Shown in pieces: positions 50,237 through 62,500 of a DNA stretch of 64,000 bases (its first letter is position 1; the number at the start of each line of letters is the position of its first letter). The notes beneath the pieces are model-generated. The model was given only the letters and a program-made list of their open reading frames with translations, did no database searches and had not been told where the DNA came from. Source of the DNA: Asterella californica (taxonomy: Eukaryota; Streptophyta; Marchantiopsida; Marchantiales; Aytoniaceae); NCBI GenBank assembly GCA_036924285.1, contig JAYKYS010000077.1, forward strand, positions 27,013 to 91,012, in the 5' to 3' direction. A program made the translations under genes and the position numbers.

Positions 50237-51057
50237 TCTGTTACTTTGCAAAGAAGGCCCGTTGACCAGCTAATATGCATGGCAATTGACTAAAAGTTTG
50301 TGCTCAGAGGCGGCATCCACGTGTTAGCTTGTAGAATTTTTCTTCTATAAATGCCGAATCTTGCGTAAACAGCCACAGCAACAAATGCAAATCAGCAGGA
50401 CAGCCAGTTGACACTGTACATATTTGCTTGCTTGCACACACACTGCATGGTCAAAGTTGTGTTGGATGCAAGCCAATCAGAAACCTGGTATCATCAAGTC
50501 AGCACCAAATTGAATGTGTGGCAACAATTGCTTAGCAGTACAGGACCAGGGCAAAAAGCTAGATGCTGTTGAAGAAAAATGAACAAAGCAAACGCAACAG
50601 AGCAAAAACATATGGAAAATCATGAAGTATTGTCGACAAAGTAAAACCAACACAGGACACAGAGTCTGTTAGTGCTTGGATTACTGCTGTGGCTGTGTTG
50701 GTGCTGAAGCTTGCCACAGCACTCAATGCAACAACAGGTATGTCATGGCCTTGCTTTGAAGCATCTATGAGACACACTAGGAACATGCGTTTTTGGCCTG
50801 TACTATCTGAGGAGACGGCGATAGAGGAGATGAGAGTTGCTGGTGATGGGCGCATTGCAACATCAGGATGACACCAAAGCTCAGGTTCAAGCATGCAAAG
50901 CGCTGCATCCACGAGCTGCTGCGCTCATTGCTGTAAGGGCAGCTAGCCATGCCCTTGCTTGCTGCTGTATTGCAATCACATCTAGCTGTGAAATTAGAGG
51001 AAACGCCACCATGTGATGCTTGATATAGTGCTGTAGAAGTGAAAACTTATCCTGGCT
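50237..51057. other. intergenic, no gene recognised
   Basis: About 800 bp between the FAX-like 5' end and the PWWP gene 3' end. A 118-codon minus-strand ORF at 50559-50912 begins with a non-ATG codon and shows no known motif; it could be an unrecognised 3' exon of the PWWP gene. Confidence 0.45.
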
Positions 51058-52916
51058 TTAGCTTCGTGTCAGATGGGCCGCACCAAGCTGTTGAACAAGC
51101 CCCCTGCTGTCACCCTGCTGAACATCCTCCAGAACGTGCTCATCAGGTAACTTGCGGAAGTGAGGCAGCCAGGTAAGACAGGCACTCTTTAGCCAGCAGA
51201 TTGGCTTGGCATTCTGGGCGCTCGCCAGCCTGTTATGCCAATGCCATGTCACTGGAACTCTTGCCGTGTTCATGCGTACGGACACAATCTGCTGTCAATG
51301 GACATTGGAGTTGGTGGAGCCCAGTGAGTTTGGGGGTGGGGTTGTCACCCTGCAACCCTGGCCTTCAGGTATGCGGTTGCCTCCTTCACAGCGATGTCAA
51401 GGCTGCTTTTGCCTGGCTTGTACTTTGAGCAGCCAGCCTCAAAACAGATGACTTTGTCCAAGCTCACATACTGGTAGTTGCCCTGCCCAAAGAAGACAAC
51501 AAAGCACTGGCCTTCTGAGGGTGGACCAATTTCGCTTTGCTGCTGCTCATTTGGGACCGACACCTGCTCAGTCAGCAGAAGGACATGTGTTACTTTGCTG
51601 CATTGATATTCTGTGAGGCTGCATTGCGCTCTGAACAAAGGATTCTGCTAAAAAGATGCAGCAATGACGTACATCAGCAACTTTGAGCAGAAACCTTGAC
51701 TCAGCGTATGCATGAACACAACTTGGCCACCAAGGACTGAAGTACAGAGACAATCAGCAAGATGTTTGCTATGAACTGAGCAGTCAGCTCTAGTCCAGTC
51801 GTGCAAGCGCTGCAGCCAGGCCAAACATCCTATTGTCTGGTCACCTGAGCAGGCCAAGGTGCAAATCTGGCAAACTTGGCAAAGACAACGCCATCCTTTG
51901 CGGCCTGGGCAATCTCAGCTGAACTCAGCACAAGCTTTGCTGACTTGCTTGCTGTTGCCCGCCTGAGCTTCTTGGATGGCCTGCTGATGGTAGGCTGCGT
52001 ATGCGAGATGTTAGACGCAGTCTGTGTGTCTGTTTGCTCACTCCTTGCTCGGCTTCGCTTCTTGCTGCTAGGCGTCTGCAACAATGCCTTGGCAGCACCT
52101 CTGTGCTGAGCGCTGGATGCATGCAAAATGGTGGCTGTTGAGGTAGCTGCAATCGAGTCTACACTGCGGTCTGTCACAGTGTCCAGAGATACAGATGGAT
52201 GTTCACTGCTGCCAGGTGCTGCTGCCGCTTTGGCCTCAGATCTGGTGACTCCTTTGCTTTCTGCACCACTTAGAAGATCCACAGGACTGGTTGCCTTGGA
52301 GGGGAAGTCTGGGACTGGTGCAGGCACAGACAGGTTCTGTTTGTGCTGTTCAGAACGGGAGCTGCCTTTGGAGGTTTGATTGGGCGTCAACAGCACCTCA
52401 AGCAAAAACAGCTTTAGCTCTTCAGGTGCTTCAGTGTCCCATGCAGCATTCCAGGGGTCTGGTGATGGCTCTACGCTCCAGGTTGGTGGTACAACAGGAG
52501 GCTGCAGAGGAGCAAGTGGATGCGCAGCGTGTACAACATGACCACAGGAAGGTGTGAAGCGACAAGTGCGCAGTGATCTCACGCTATGACTCTGCATCTG
52601 TGCACATTGAGAATGATATGGTTTGATAGTCCAGTCCGAGTTTGGGCATGTAGTCTGCAAAGCTTGTCCAGCTTCTGCAAGCAGCAATAGCAAGGGTTCG
52701 GGGCAGCAGGCCTATCACAGGTGTCAATCCCACGAAACGCCAACTATGGCTTACGGGGCTGTCTGTAGATGCTGCTGCGTGGATCACGGGTTGAAAGGAC
52801 AGACGTCCTGTCCGCCAGAACGGGATCTCAAACACGTCAAATTGGTCGTCTGGCTTAGGACTTGATTTTTCTGCCCTCTGTAAGCGCAGTCTACACCTGC
52901 AATCAACTTGTATCAT
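51058..52916 (-). CDS. PWWP-domain protein, probable chromatin reader
   Basis: The PWWP domain is split over exons: VVFAKFARFAPWPAQ (51.85-51.9 kb) matches the A-x-W-P start, and FVVFFGQGNYQYVSLDKVIC with SKYKPGKSSLDIAVKEA (51.37-51.53 kb) matches the second strand pair and following helix. PWWP domains bind methylated histone tails and DNA. The long exon before it (51.85-52.57 kb) is S/T/A-rich and ends in a basic KKRSRARSEQ and RPSKKLRRATASKSAKL region, probably a nuclear localisation signal. An upstream segment (52.6-52.9 kb) with FDVFEIPFWRTGRLSFQP may be the first exon, with ATG at 52916, but its junction is unclear. The 3' exons near 51058-51180 (HFRKLPDEHVLEDVQQGDS) are tentative. I see no catalytic domain. 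Confidence 0.6.
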
Positions 52917-54038
52917 AAGGGACCTTTCCTTGCATTTGTCGCCCGGCAAGAGCGTAAATCAACACGTCCTGTGCTTACGTGACATGCCGAACAAGCAACT
53001 GCACTGTCGTTTGAAGGCCAGCAAGGGAAAATCCCTCGTGCATACCCCTTGCTCTGTTTGCAGCAAGGTAACAGTAAGCAACGTTCTGCAAAGGTTTTTG
53101 CTTACAGGCTTAGGCGAAATCGCTTGAAGCGATCAGTTTGACACGAGAGTCTAAATCACTGCTTATGTGTCCTTCATATTTCTGCCCTACAAGGGGCAGC
53201 TGCGGCAACAAACCCCAGCACCCTCAACCTGTCAGATGTATACCCCTTGCTGATTCTGGGCTCTAGCTAGGCTAGCGAAGTCTGTCCTAGCCTAGCTAGA
53301 GTTCAAAAATTATCCGTAAGCTAGGCCAAAATCGCACTGAGACGAAAACTTCATAAGCAAACTCAGGCCAACAACAAATGCTGTGATTAGGGGAGAAAGC
53401 AGATTGGCAATCGCTGTTGTGAACCTGTAAAGGCACTGACCTTATAGTCTACAATTGCATGCTTGCGACGTGACTATGGCAGCAGCAGCATAAACATCAC
53501 AAGGTGGCCATCCCCACCTATGCATACAGGTGATACGTGATCTCCTTGCATGACGTGCATGTCCATGTGCATAATCACAAAAGCGGGTATGTATGGTTAC
53601 AGCAAAAATACACAGTTTACACAAAGCCATCAGCCGGCCGCTGCACTATACGCTGTGATTATCAGCTTCAAACGTCTTATGGTGTCAAGACACTGCATTT
53701 TTGGCATAAGTTGCAACACGAAAATGCTGATGTGGTCACGGAACAATGTCGTGGAACTGCGGTATTTAACGCACTCACGCACTGGGTTCAGACACAATTG
53801 CCCTTGACGTCGTTTGTCAAGGGCGCAGCATGTGTAGTCCTTTGAAAAGAAGCGCGTACTACTACTGATGTAAGGCATCGATACTGAAGCTATAGAGATC
53901 TGTGGCACCCAGTCACCACGAGTTTGGTGTCATGCCGCAAGTGTGCGTTGCCCTTTGAGCCAACCGTGCACAGACAAATGTATTTGCAGTTATGAAACAG
54001 AGTATGTGCATAAGCATGTTGGTCTGCACAGACTTCAG
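52917..54038. other. intergenic, hairpin but no gene recognised
   Basis: About 1.1 kb between the PWWP gene and the cyclophilin-40 stop. It contains a perfect inverted repeat at 53261-53301 (separate entry) and a small near-palindrome at 53121-53135 (ATCGCTTGAAGCGAT). ORFs on both strands at 53537-53908 have no motif. Confidence 0.55.
53261..53301. repeat. perfect 15-bp inverted repeat with 11-nt loop
   Basis: The left arm CTCTAGCTAGGCTAG (53261-53275) is the exact reverse complement of the right arm CTAGCCTAGCTAGAG (53287-53301). The stem would be stable in DNA or RNA. Its role is unknown; no gene end was mapped next to it. Confidence 0.95.
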
Positions 54039-57000
54039 CTATCCAAACATCTTAGTGTAGGTTGCTCGCTGCTTCTTCTCAGCTGCAGTTCTGGACTGCT
54101 TAGCCTTTGCTAGCTCTTTGGGAATGGCAGGATCGCTGCCATCAAGCTCTTGTGCCTTGCTGAAGCACTCTATAGCCTCGTCCAGCTCCTGCAAGAAAGC
54201 ATGCTTCATTGTCAGCTGTGCCATCATTCACTTGCTACCTTTGTGTGGAGCAGTGTTGTGTGGGTAAGTGACGCAGCTGACAGGCAGCAAATGCCGCACT
54301 GTTGACTTGTTTGGGAGTCTGCAGCATTCTGCTGACTTCACACGTCACGACAGCCAACAGTCCAGCATTTGATGACTGTCAGCTCTATCACCCACAAGAC
54401 TGCTTCCAGAACTGATGTAGCACCTCCCTATAGGCACCTCACCTCTCCTGCTTCAGTTATGTCACACACCTCATGACATCTTGGTGCCCCATTTGTCATG
54501 AGCAGCTCTGCCATTGCAGGCGGGACCCATGACGCCAAATGGCTAACATCAACTTGCATAACACATTGAGTGCAATACATTCCACCGGGCCTGGCACATC
54601 AAAATGTTACGTTCATGCTGTAAGGTAAATCGGTTTCCATCCCCACATCTTGCCCGGAATAGGCCACTATTTGCAGGCAAAGCTTACTCTGACAGCAACA
54701 TGCGCCTGCCCCTTCCTGAATAGCGCCTTGGTGTTTGAAGAGTCTGTCTGCAGCACATTGTGGCAGTCCATGATGGCTTCCCTGGGCCGCTGCAGCTTCA
54801 GGCTGCAAGCTGCTCTGTTGAGTAAGCATGGCACAGCCACCACCTTGATTTGGTCAGCCACCTCTGCACTGCTGCCAGACAGCTCCTTGGCCATTCCCTC
54901 CTCATCCGGGGTAGTCATTTGTTCCAGGTAAGACAGGGCCTTGGTGTATTTCTTGATTGCAGCTGAATGATCACCCTGCAGGCATGCTAGTTGCATAGTG
55001 TACACCCAGGCAGATGCAATCTGCAATGCAGGGCCAGCAGCAGCAGGGCATGCCAGGCTGGCTGTGCCAGTTTGCAGCGTCTGATGCAATTCTTAGCTTT
55101 TCTGATGCAACTTAGAAAGGGAAGGATTGGGCAGTTGGGAACACAGCTGTGCTCAATCATCACAACAAAAGCAGAAAATTCAGCTCAGCCAGCCCAGCCC
55201 AGCATTTCTCAGCCTCCCATGTAGGCTTAGCCAGTTGCAGGACCAAACGACCACTGACGATGAAAATATGAAGGCAGACAGAATGCACCGAAACCAAATA
55301 GCAAACTGCAGGTGGACTAAGCATACGGTGAGCAGGGCATGAAGGCGTGCCATGAAGACACAGGAAAGAGTATGAGAGCTATAACAATAAATCATCCAAA
55401 GACCCTTGAGCATGTCAAATCAGACAGCAGAGGCAGATGCATGAGCTGCGCCTGTGTACCTTCTTGTATAGGTCGTTTCCAAGTGCTTTGATATCGGTGG
55501 CTGCCTTTACCCTGAAAGCTACTTCACTCTGCCCCTGTGGCACCTCAGCATCATCTGGGTATTGGGGATAGAGGTCGCCCTCCTGCACATCCAACACACA
55601 TGCTCTCCTGCAAAACCTAGGCTACCAAGAGTTGTATGCCCTCCTCACGCAACTCAGTGTACATAAGCGAGTCACAAAGTATCATGCCGCAGCACACAGA
55701 AACATAAAGACCCTAGCCCCAGGTTGACAACTTTGTTTGTATGTCAAACACATGGCAGGGAAGGACGACATGCTTTGTAAACCACATGAAGGCTGATGAC
55801 TGACATTTTGAAACTTGCAAAGTGCCAAGCTTGCAGATATTGCTCACATGACCACCCCTGGATGTGCTGCGAGTATCTGCATGAAAACAGTGTTGAGCAA
55901 GAGCATACAGCAAGAGCTGATGTAGTCAGCAGGCTTCGTCCCCCTGGCAAGAGGTACAGCAAACTGCAATCAAAGCTCAACATGTTGCAATGTGCAGAGA
56001 GAGGTATGTCAGAGCGTCGGAGGTGCCACTGCAACTTGCTACACTACATGCAGGTCTGCAGGCTGCACAGTCTCTGCATCAGCATCAGAGCTGGTACCAC
56101 TCGTATGTCTTGGTATGCCTTTTGCTGCTGTACAACATGGATACAACAGTTGACACAAGTGACTACAGGCCATGAGCTTTTGAATCTATGCTTTCCGGCT
56201 GCATTTGCATGCAGCGCAATTACAGCCACAACCTGTGCTTCCACGAGCTTGGTCAATGTGATGCCAAACTAGCGCTGAATCTCCCTGATCTGGCAGAAAA
56301 GCTATGCCACAGCTTGTTTACCTACCTTGAGAAGGTCAGGCTTGGGAAAACAAGGTTGTTGTGCCCCATGATGATTTGGGAATGCAAGTGACACAGTCTG
56401 ACTATTGGGGAGACATGGATATGCAGTCGGGTAGCATGTATTGGTACATACAAGATTTCAGACAAAGCAAAAGGCAGGGATGGTGGAGAGGAGGGGGGAG
56501 GGGGTGGATCAGGAAAAGGGGTTGGGCAGCAAGATGGGAAAGAGCTGCAGGGTTGACCTCAAGTGGAGGTGACAAGTCGGCATTGGTTTCAAGCACTCCA
56601 CAGTCCTTGATGAAGCAGTCATACGTGGGCTTGTCACTTGCTTCGGTGGCCACACCTTCCAGCTCCCGCACCACACCATAGCCCTGGCAATCAAGTGCAA
56701 TATTCTCATCAACAGACACAAGTGCAAGCAGTGCATATCCCTTCAGTGCAGGGTCATGCTTGCAAGACACTTGTGCTGCTAGCCGCTGTTGTCTATTGTC
56801 TGATCACCTTGTTGGTGATCACAGCAACAAAATGTGAGAGGCCTGTGCCATTTGGTGAGTCACTGATGGCAACATGAAATCTGTATGGCTAGGAGTGCTG
56901 CTGAGGTGACCTGGATGTCGGCACTAAAGCTTTTTGAGCTCAAGCACCATCAGGAAAGCAAACAGCACACACAGCTGAACAACACAAACACCCTGGGGTT

Positions 57001-57960
57001 GTTTGTGGATGTGAAAGCCTGTTGTTGCCTGTCTAATTTCTGCAGCAAATCCAATGTAAGAGAAGAGCTACTGGTTACCCAACAGATGACGCTTGCACAT
57101 GCAGGGATCAAGTCTCTATCAAGGTGAGTATCTCACCTGCAGCACTTGTCCAAAGACTACATGCTTTCCATCCAGATGAGGAGTTGGAACAGTGGTAATG
57201 AAGAATTGGCTGCCATTTGTGTTGGGGCCTGAGTTTGCCATGGAGAGCAGGCCAGGCTTGTCATGTGTCAGCTCAAATGTCTCATCCTCAAATTTTGCGC
57301 CATATATAGACTCACCCCCCCTGTGAAGCATTGCAGCAGGAGTGAGGTGACACTGCGCTGGGATGTATGCGAAAGCGAGTACTGTGCTGTCACCTGCAAC
57401 ACTGGAAAAGCAAGCTGCACAGGCAGCAAGGAAAAAAAAAGACGCAGCTTGCTACAGCTGTTGAAGCAATCATTCAGGACCAGGGACCATGCATGCAACA
57501 CACTACGTTGTATATGGTATGTGTACAGCATTTAATACCGTGCCGCTGCTGTGCACCACACTTACGTGCCATTTTTGTTTGAGAAGTCACCCCCTTGGAT
57601 CATAAAACCTTTTATGATTCTATGGAATGGAGAGCCTTTGAAGTGGAGCGGCAGTGTGGTAGCTTTACCAATGCCTGCTTCCCCAGTGCACAGCTGACGG
57701 AAGTTTTCTGCAGTCTGGCAACTTTTGCAGTTGTAGCGCCTGTCAGACATATAGGTGCAAGTGCAGGTGTGGAAGCCAGCAGGGGCGGACAACAAGGGTG
57801 CGAATGACATGCATGTAGATACCTTTGGAGCAACGTCATTGTATAGCTCAAACACCACCCTGCCGAAATCAACCGTCCCGGTTGGTCCACCGCTGATCGC
57901 AACATCGAAGTACACGAGAGGGTTTGCATCGTCGCGTCGCACATGCTTGACCCTCGGCAT
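54039..57960 (-). CDS. CYP40: cyclophilin-40: peptidyl-prolyl isomerase with TPR domain
   Basis: An Hsp90 co-chaperone of the cyclophilin-40 (plant SQUINT) type. The ATG is at 57960 ([20 protein letters not shown]). The cyclophilin domain has [50 protein letters not shown] (catalytic Arg, Phe, Met, Gln), [13 protein letters not shown] and [13 protein letters not shown]. The last has His where cyclophilin A has Trp, as is usual for Cyp40. [10 protein letters not shown] and [16 protein letters not shown] close the domain (56.6-56.7 kb). The linker/TPR exon near 55.44-55.6 kb has [13 protein letters not shown] and [11 protein letters not shown]; TPRs follow with [36 protein letters not shown] and [14 protein letters not shown] (54.68-54.98 kb), ending in [20 protein letters not shown] and [11 protein letters not shown]. 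Introns are large, one of about 800 bp (55.6-56.4 kb). No frame break was noticed. Confidence 0.93.
55796..56391 (+). other. plus-strand ORFs inside a cyclophilin-40 intron
   Basis: Two overlapping plus-strand frames (55796-56272, 159 codons; 56188-56391, 68 codons) lie in the largest intron of the cyclophilin-40 gene. The second reads as a charged helical stretch ([20 protein letters not shown]). I recognise no family. It may be a nested gene fragment, a transposon remnant or chance. Confidence 0.25.
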
Positions 57961-58151
57961 ACTTGCCACTATACCTAATGACTTGATGGTCCAATAAATG
58001 GCTCGCTTTGCACGTGACGGGACAGGCGCTCTGCTGGGCGCTTTGCTATGTGCAACAGCCGTTTCATATTCTAATAAAGTTCACTGCTAAAAACACTGGC
58101 GAAAGACTGATATTCTCTCGCTTTCTGTCTCTCTCCTCCGCTTCAGTGACG
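57961..58151. promoter_or_regulatory. divergent intergenic region between cyclophilin-40 and the next plus-strand ORF
   Basis: About 190 bp between the cyclophilin-40 ATG (minus) and the ATG at 58152 (plus). If the plus-strand ORF is real, this is a compact divergent promoter. No specific element was identified. Confidence 0.35.
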
Positions 58152-58465
58152 ATGGATTTCGTTTCTCAGACCCTTGACGCTGCCAAGACAGTGTGTGATC
58201 AGGTCTTGTGGCGTGGCAGGTCGTGGCGCTGACAGCGGCGTGGACGCTCTGCGGTGGACTTCAGTCCATCGGCAGGAGAACCATGGGAGAGTCTGAGGAA
58301 TGGTATCATCTGGAACTTCTACGAACTTCTTCAGTGCCGGAGAGCAAACTTTGTGGCAGCAGCATAGGAGAGCAGGTTGTTGGGCGCCATTTTAGAGGTG
58401 TAACAATACTCAGGAAGTCCATAAGACCACATTTGTTGCAGTGCTCCAATCAGGCATCATCCTGA
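58152..58465 (+). CDS. short hypothetical ORF or 5' exons of an unknown gene
   Basis: ATG at 58152 starts MDFVSQTLDAAKTVCDQ, followed by potential splice sites into a second frame with a hydrophobic stretch (VVALTAAWTLCGGL) and then ESEEWYHLELLRTSSVPE and VVGRHFRGVTILRKS, stopping at 58465. The latter part faintly resembles a TrkA-C-type regulatory domain, but this is weak. No downstream exons could be attached before the PARP gene. It could be a genuine small gene, a fragment or chance. Confidence 0.25.
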
Positions 58466-59546
58466 TTTACGAGCAGACTACAGCTACTTCCTTGTGGATA
58501 TGAGGTGTAAAATTGGCCCTGCTGGGCAACAGCAAGGACTCATTGCGCAAGAGTGGCACTGACCACATTCGTTTAATCAAACACAACATTGCATTGGGCC
58601 ACACAGAACATCGCGGTACTCATTGCGGCCAGCAGGTGCACATGTGTGGGTACTGCAAAGCTGACAAGCTTGAGCATATGAACATTTGTGTCATCTTGCA
58701 TAACCTGTACCGTTGCAATACAGCAAGACTGCATGCTGTGCAAATACGTGACTATGACGCTACCTCCTGGTGTACACCAGCCTTTTATTTTGCCCTACAT
58801 GTCCAGGTTGAAAGAACTCTTTCTATGGTGCATGCGGCAGAGTCAAATCATCAACCTCCAATGATGTGTGCTATGCGCACAGGGCAGTTCAACTGTGTAG
58901 GCGTATCTTGCGGCAGCAGCCAAATGCACACCCCATATGTGGGACACGTGTAAGCTTTTCGACATTGGCGTCTGCATGTGTGCAATGCGGCACATTGATT
59001 TCCAGTACCCTGTTCTACTATTTGGTCAATTAGTAAAGCTGCCGGCTAACGGCTATATGTTGAGGCTTATGTCATATAAGCTCGAAGCTGAATGCGACAA
59101 CTTGGAAAATTTACGGGGCTCCAATTTGAACTGCTTTTTCGCACAGAGACAATGATGTTGCAAACATATAGCATCTGTGTGAATGCGTCGATACTACATC
59201 TCAGTCCTTGTCTCTAAAGTCTCTTTACACACGATGGCGACTACACCGTAAACTTGATGCAACTGAGCAAAAATAAGCCATGCTATCGAATCAAGCTGTA
59301 CCAAAAAAGAAGAACACAAGACGAAAGAGCGCAGCATGATCAGTTTGGGCATGCTACGAGAGAATGCGATAGGCCTCTCTTGTACCAATCCGCGTTGCAA
59401 GGATGCTGATCAGCGAGTCCATGATGCCCGTAACAACGATGCCATCGTAGTCCAGCACAACACAGAGCTCACTTCACGCAACTTCAGACTCGCGTCTAGC
59501 ACTGCAGGCTTCGCTGACCATCTGACAGGTTTTTTGCCAGCTGGAC
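58466..59546. other. intergenic, no gene recognised
   Basis: About 1.1 kb ahead of the PARP gene. ORFs such as 58513-58953 (plus) have cysteine/histidine-rich but unrecognised translations. The PARP promoter should be at the right end. Confidence 0.5.
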
Positions 59547-62500
59547 ATGCCACCGAAAGCTAAGGGTCCCGCTGAAGTCGAACCTCGCCGTTCGACTCGG
59601 ACGAGAGCAAAGCGCCCCGCCGATACAGAAGAGCAATCACCCCCCACCAAGCAGCCAAGAAAGAAAAGTAGCTCGAAGTCGCATGGTGTGGACAACGAAG
59701 ACGAGCCCAGCAGCCAGGCGAAATCGAAGCGCAAAATTGCCACGACACGTGAACATGATGCCAACGAGGGACACGTCTACCAAAGCGTCTAAGACCACCA
59801 AAACTTCCAAGAATACGAAAGCAAACAAGCAGGGGGCAGCTGGAGATACCAAGCAAACAGATGGCGAGCCTTCAGCTGAATCAAGCCTGTCCATCCAAGC
59901 AGCCAAAAGCTCAACACATCGGCAGCAGCAACCGAGTCTGGACCGTCACAAGACAACCAGGCAGCAGCTGCAGATCCTGCTTGTCCCAAGGCTCACAGCA
60001 CTAAAGTAGCAGGCGATTGCTGATGTCATGCTAAATCAGACCAACATCAATGCAAACAATAACAAGTTTTACAGGATGCAGCTGTTGCAAGAGGGCCCTT
60101 CAGATCACTGGCTGTGGACCAGGTGGGGCAGAGTTGGCGACAAGGGCCAGACCCAGCTCCAGGGGCCCTTGATGCTGATACTGGCCTGAAAGAGTTCAAG
60201 AAGAAGTTCAGGTTTGCTTTCTGCCATATTCAGTAGGCTTTCCACCATCAGGTTGTAGCACAGGTGCATGCAACCTTGTGTATCAAGTTGGCATTCCCAT
60301 GTGCAGTGTCATGGGTCCAGCAGTGGCAGGGCAGCAGGGCAGGATAACATGCTGATCAATGCTTCATGGCAGCTCCTGCTGTGCTGTCAGCATGGGCAGC
60401 AGCTGATGGCATGCAGGGCATGCTTCAGACATTGCATCTTTTTAGCAATGCGCGTGCCGTTGGTTTCTGCAGGTCCAAGGTTGGAGTAGCTTTTGATGAC
60501 AAGGGTGAAGCTCGCAAAGTAAGGTCTGGCAAGTACAGCCTGGTGGACCTGGACTCCTTCTCATCCCCACCTGTGTCCCCAGGAGCCACCAAACCTAAAC
60601 CAAAATCCAAGTAAGCTCCTGCTGTACCAGTACAGTGGCTTCCATGCTATCTAGCCCTTGCTGTGGTATATGCCGTGGTTCCCAGATAACCTGCACTTCA
60701 TCTCTTGCATTTGCTAAGCTTGATGACTTGAGGCACAGTTGCATGTGAAGTAGATCACAGCCCATATGGCTGTGATGCCATCATGATCCAGGCAGCGTTG
60801 ACATCATTTCAACATGATTAGCTTGCCATGTTTGGACACATAGGCCCATGCTCTGCGCGCCAGTACAACTCGAATGGACAGTTGCTCATTGACAGAGACG
60901 TTGAGTAAATTGAGGTGATGCAAGTAGTATAGTCCCCACACACACCACCAGCACGAGCACTTGGTAATGTTGCTCATTACTGCGCAACAGCAACTTCGCG
61001 CAAGCCATCAGACGACAGGAGGGCATGCTTGAATTACGAGTAGGCTGCTTCCCCACTTCCAACTGCCACTTATATTGTAAAAAATGAGTGGCAGCGGCGT
61101 TGGTCAGCTATTGGAGTTGTTGCTGTTGTGTTGAGTCAGGGTGCAAACAAGAGCCTGACGCAAGACATGGCAACATGCACACACTACTGAGCAAATGGTG
61201 TGCGCAACCCTTGCCTCAGGTTGCAACCCTTTCATGTGTAGGGCTGCTCCAAGCTACATGGATAGCAAGCTTGAGGCGCCCACAAAGGACCTCATGGAGC
61301 TCATCTTCAGTGATATCATGTTCCAACAAGCCATGCAGGTATTCAGATCCTGCCTTTTGAAAGACCATGTTGATACTCATAGCAACACCAGCATCCATGC
61401 CTGTTCAGCATCCATGTGCACCAGCATCCATGTGGGTATGACTCAAGCAATTTCAACAGCACTGAAATGCTTTGGGTGAAGTGATCAGCATGTCACTCAG
61501 AGTCATGCTTGCTGCTGTTGACAGGCAAAATAAATAGCAACCTCGTGTGATTTAAGTACGGCCTGTCAGGAGTAGTTGCTCTCACATCATTGCGGCTGAT
61601 TTGCACACATTTGCATAATGCCTTATTTGTCAAGCTTGGATCAGATGGGAGCTGAGGACGTTAAGGATTGCACAGTTGTGGACCAGACAATGGTAGCAAT
61701 TTGTGGTATGCCTGCGTTGAGAAAGCTATAATGCATCAAAATAAACTCAATATCCTCATCCTCTATGTGTGCCTTGTCTGGCATTCAAGCTGGTCCTAGC
61801 ATGTGTGGATTTGGGCGAACCCTGAAAACTCAAGCCATCCCCTGAGTGCTGCACTGATGTGGACTTCTGTGAGGGTTCGCGCGACTGTGGTGGATCAAAC
61901 ATGCATGCAAGTAACAAAGAGCCCTGACTTATCCTACAACCAATGTGTGATACAGATCAGCCCTCTGCACATCATGCTCAGCCTGTGCTTGACCCATTGT
62001 GTTGCAGGAGTTTGACATTGACACTGAGAGGCTGCCTTTGGGAACCTTGAGCAAGCACCAAGTGCAGAGAGGATATGATGTGCTTGGAAAGGGTGAGAAG
62101 TGCCCTCAATGGGAGTGGAGACTCCCTGGAAAGGCTGTCATCTGAGTTCTACCAGGTCCCTGTTCTGCTCTTGACATTTTGCCAATTTGCCCAACCCATG
62201 ATATGCTACACAGACTCAAGTCCAAAACAGATATACAAGAAGGCAGCAACCCTCGAGTCGTCATCTTAGCAAGCAACCGCTCACATGCATCCGTGCATTG
62301 CGGCATTACTACTCAACATGGTGGTCATGCCTTTGCAATCTGCATACTTCATGGAATGCATACATTCACGTTAAAGGTACACTTTGCCAGCTGCAGTGCA
62401 TCATGACTATGTACAGCTCAGACTTGGTGCTTCTGAACTTGCTCAAGCCTCAAGCTCTGCTTGCTTTCTCTAGATTAACAGCCCTCTTCTTTTGGCAGAT

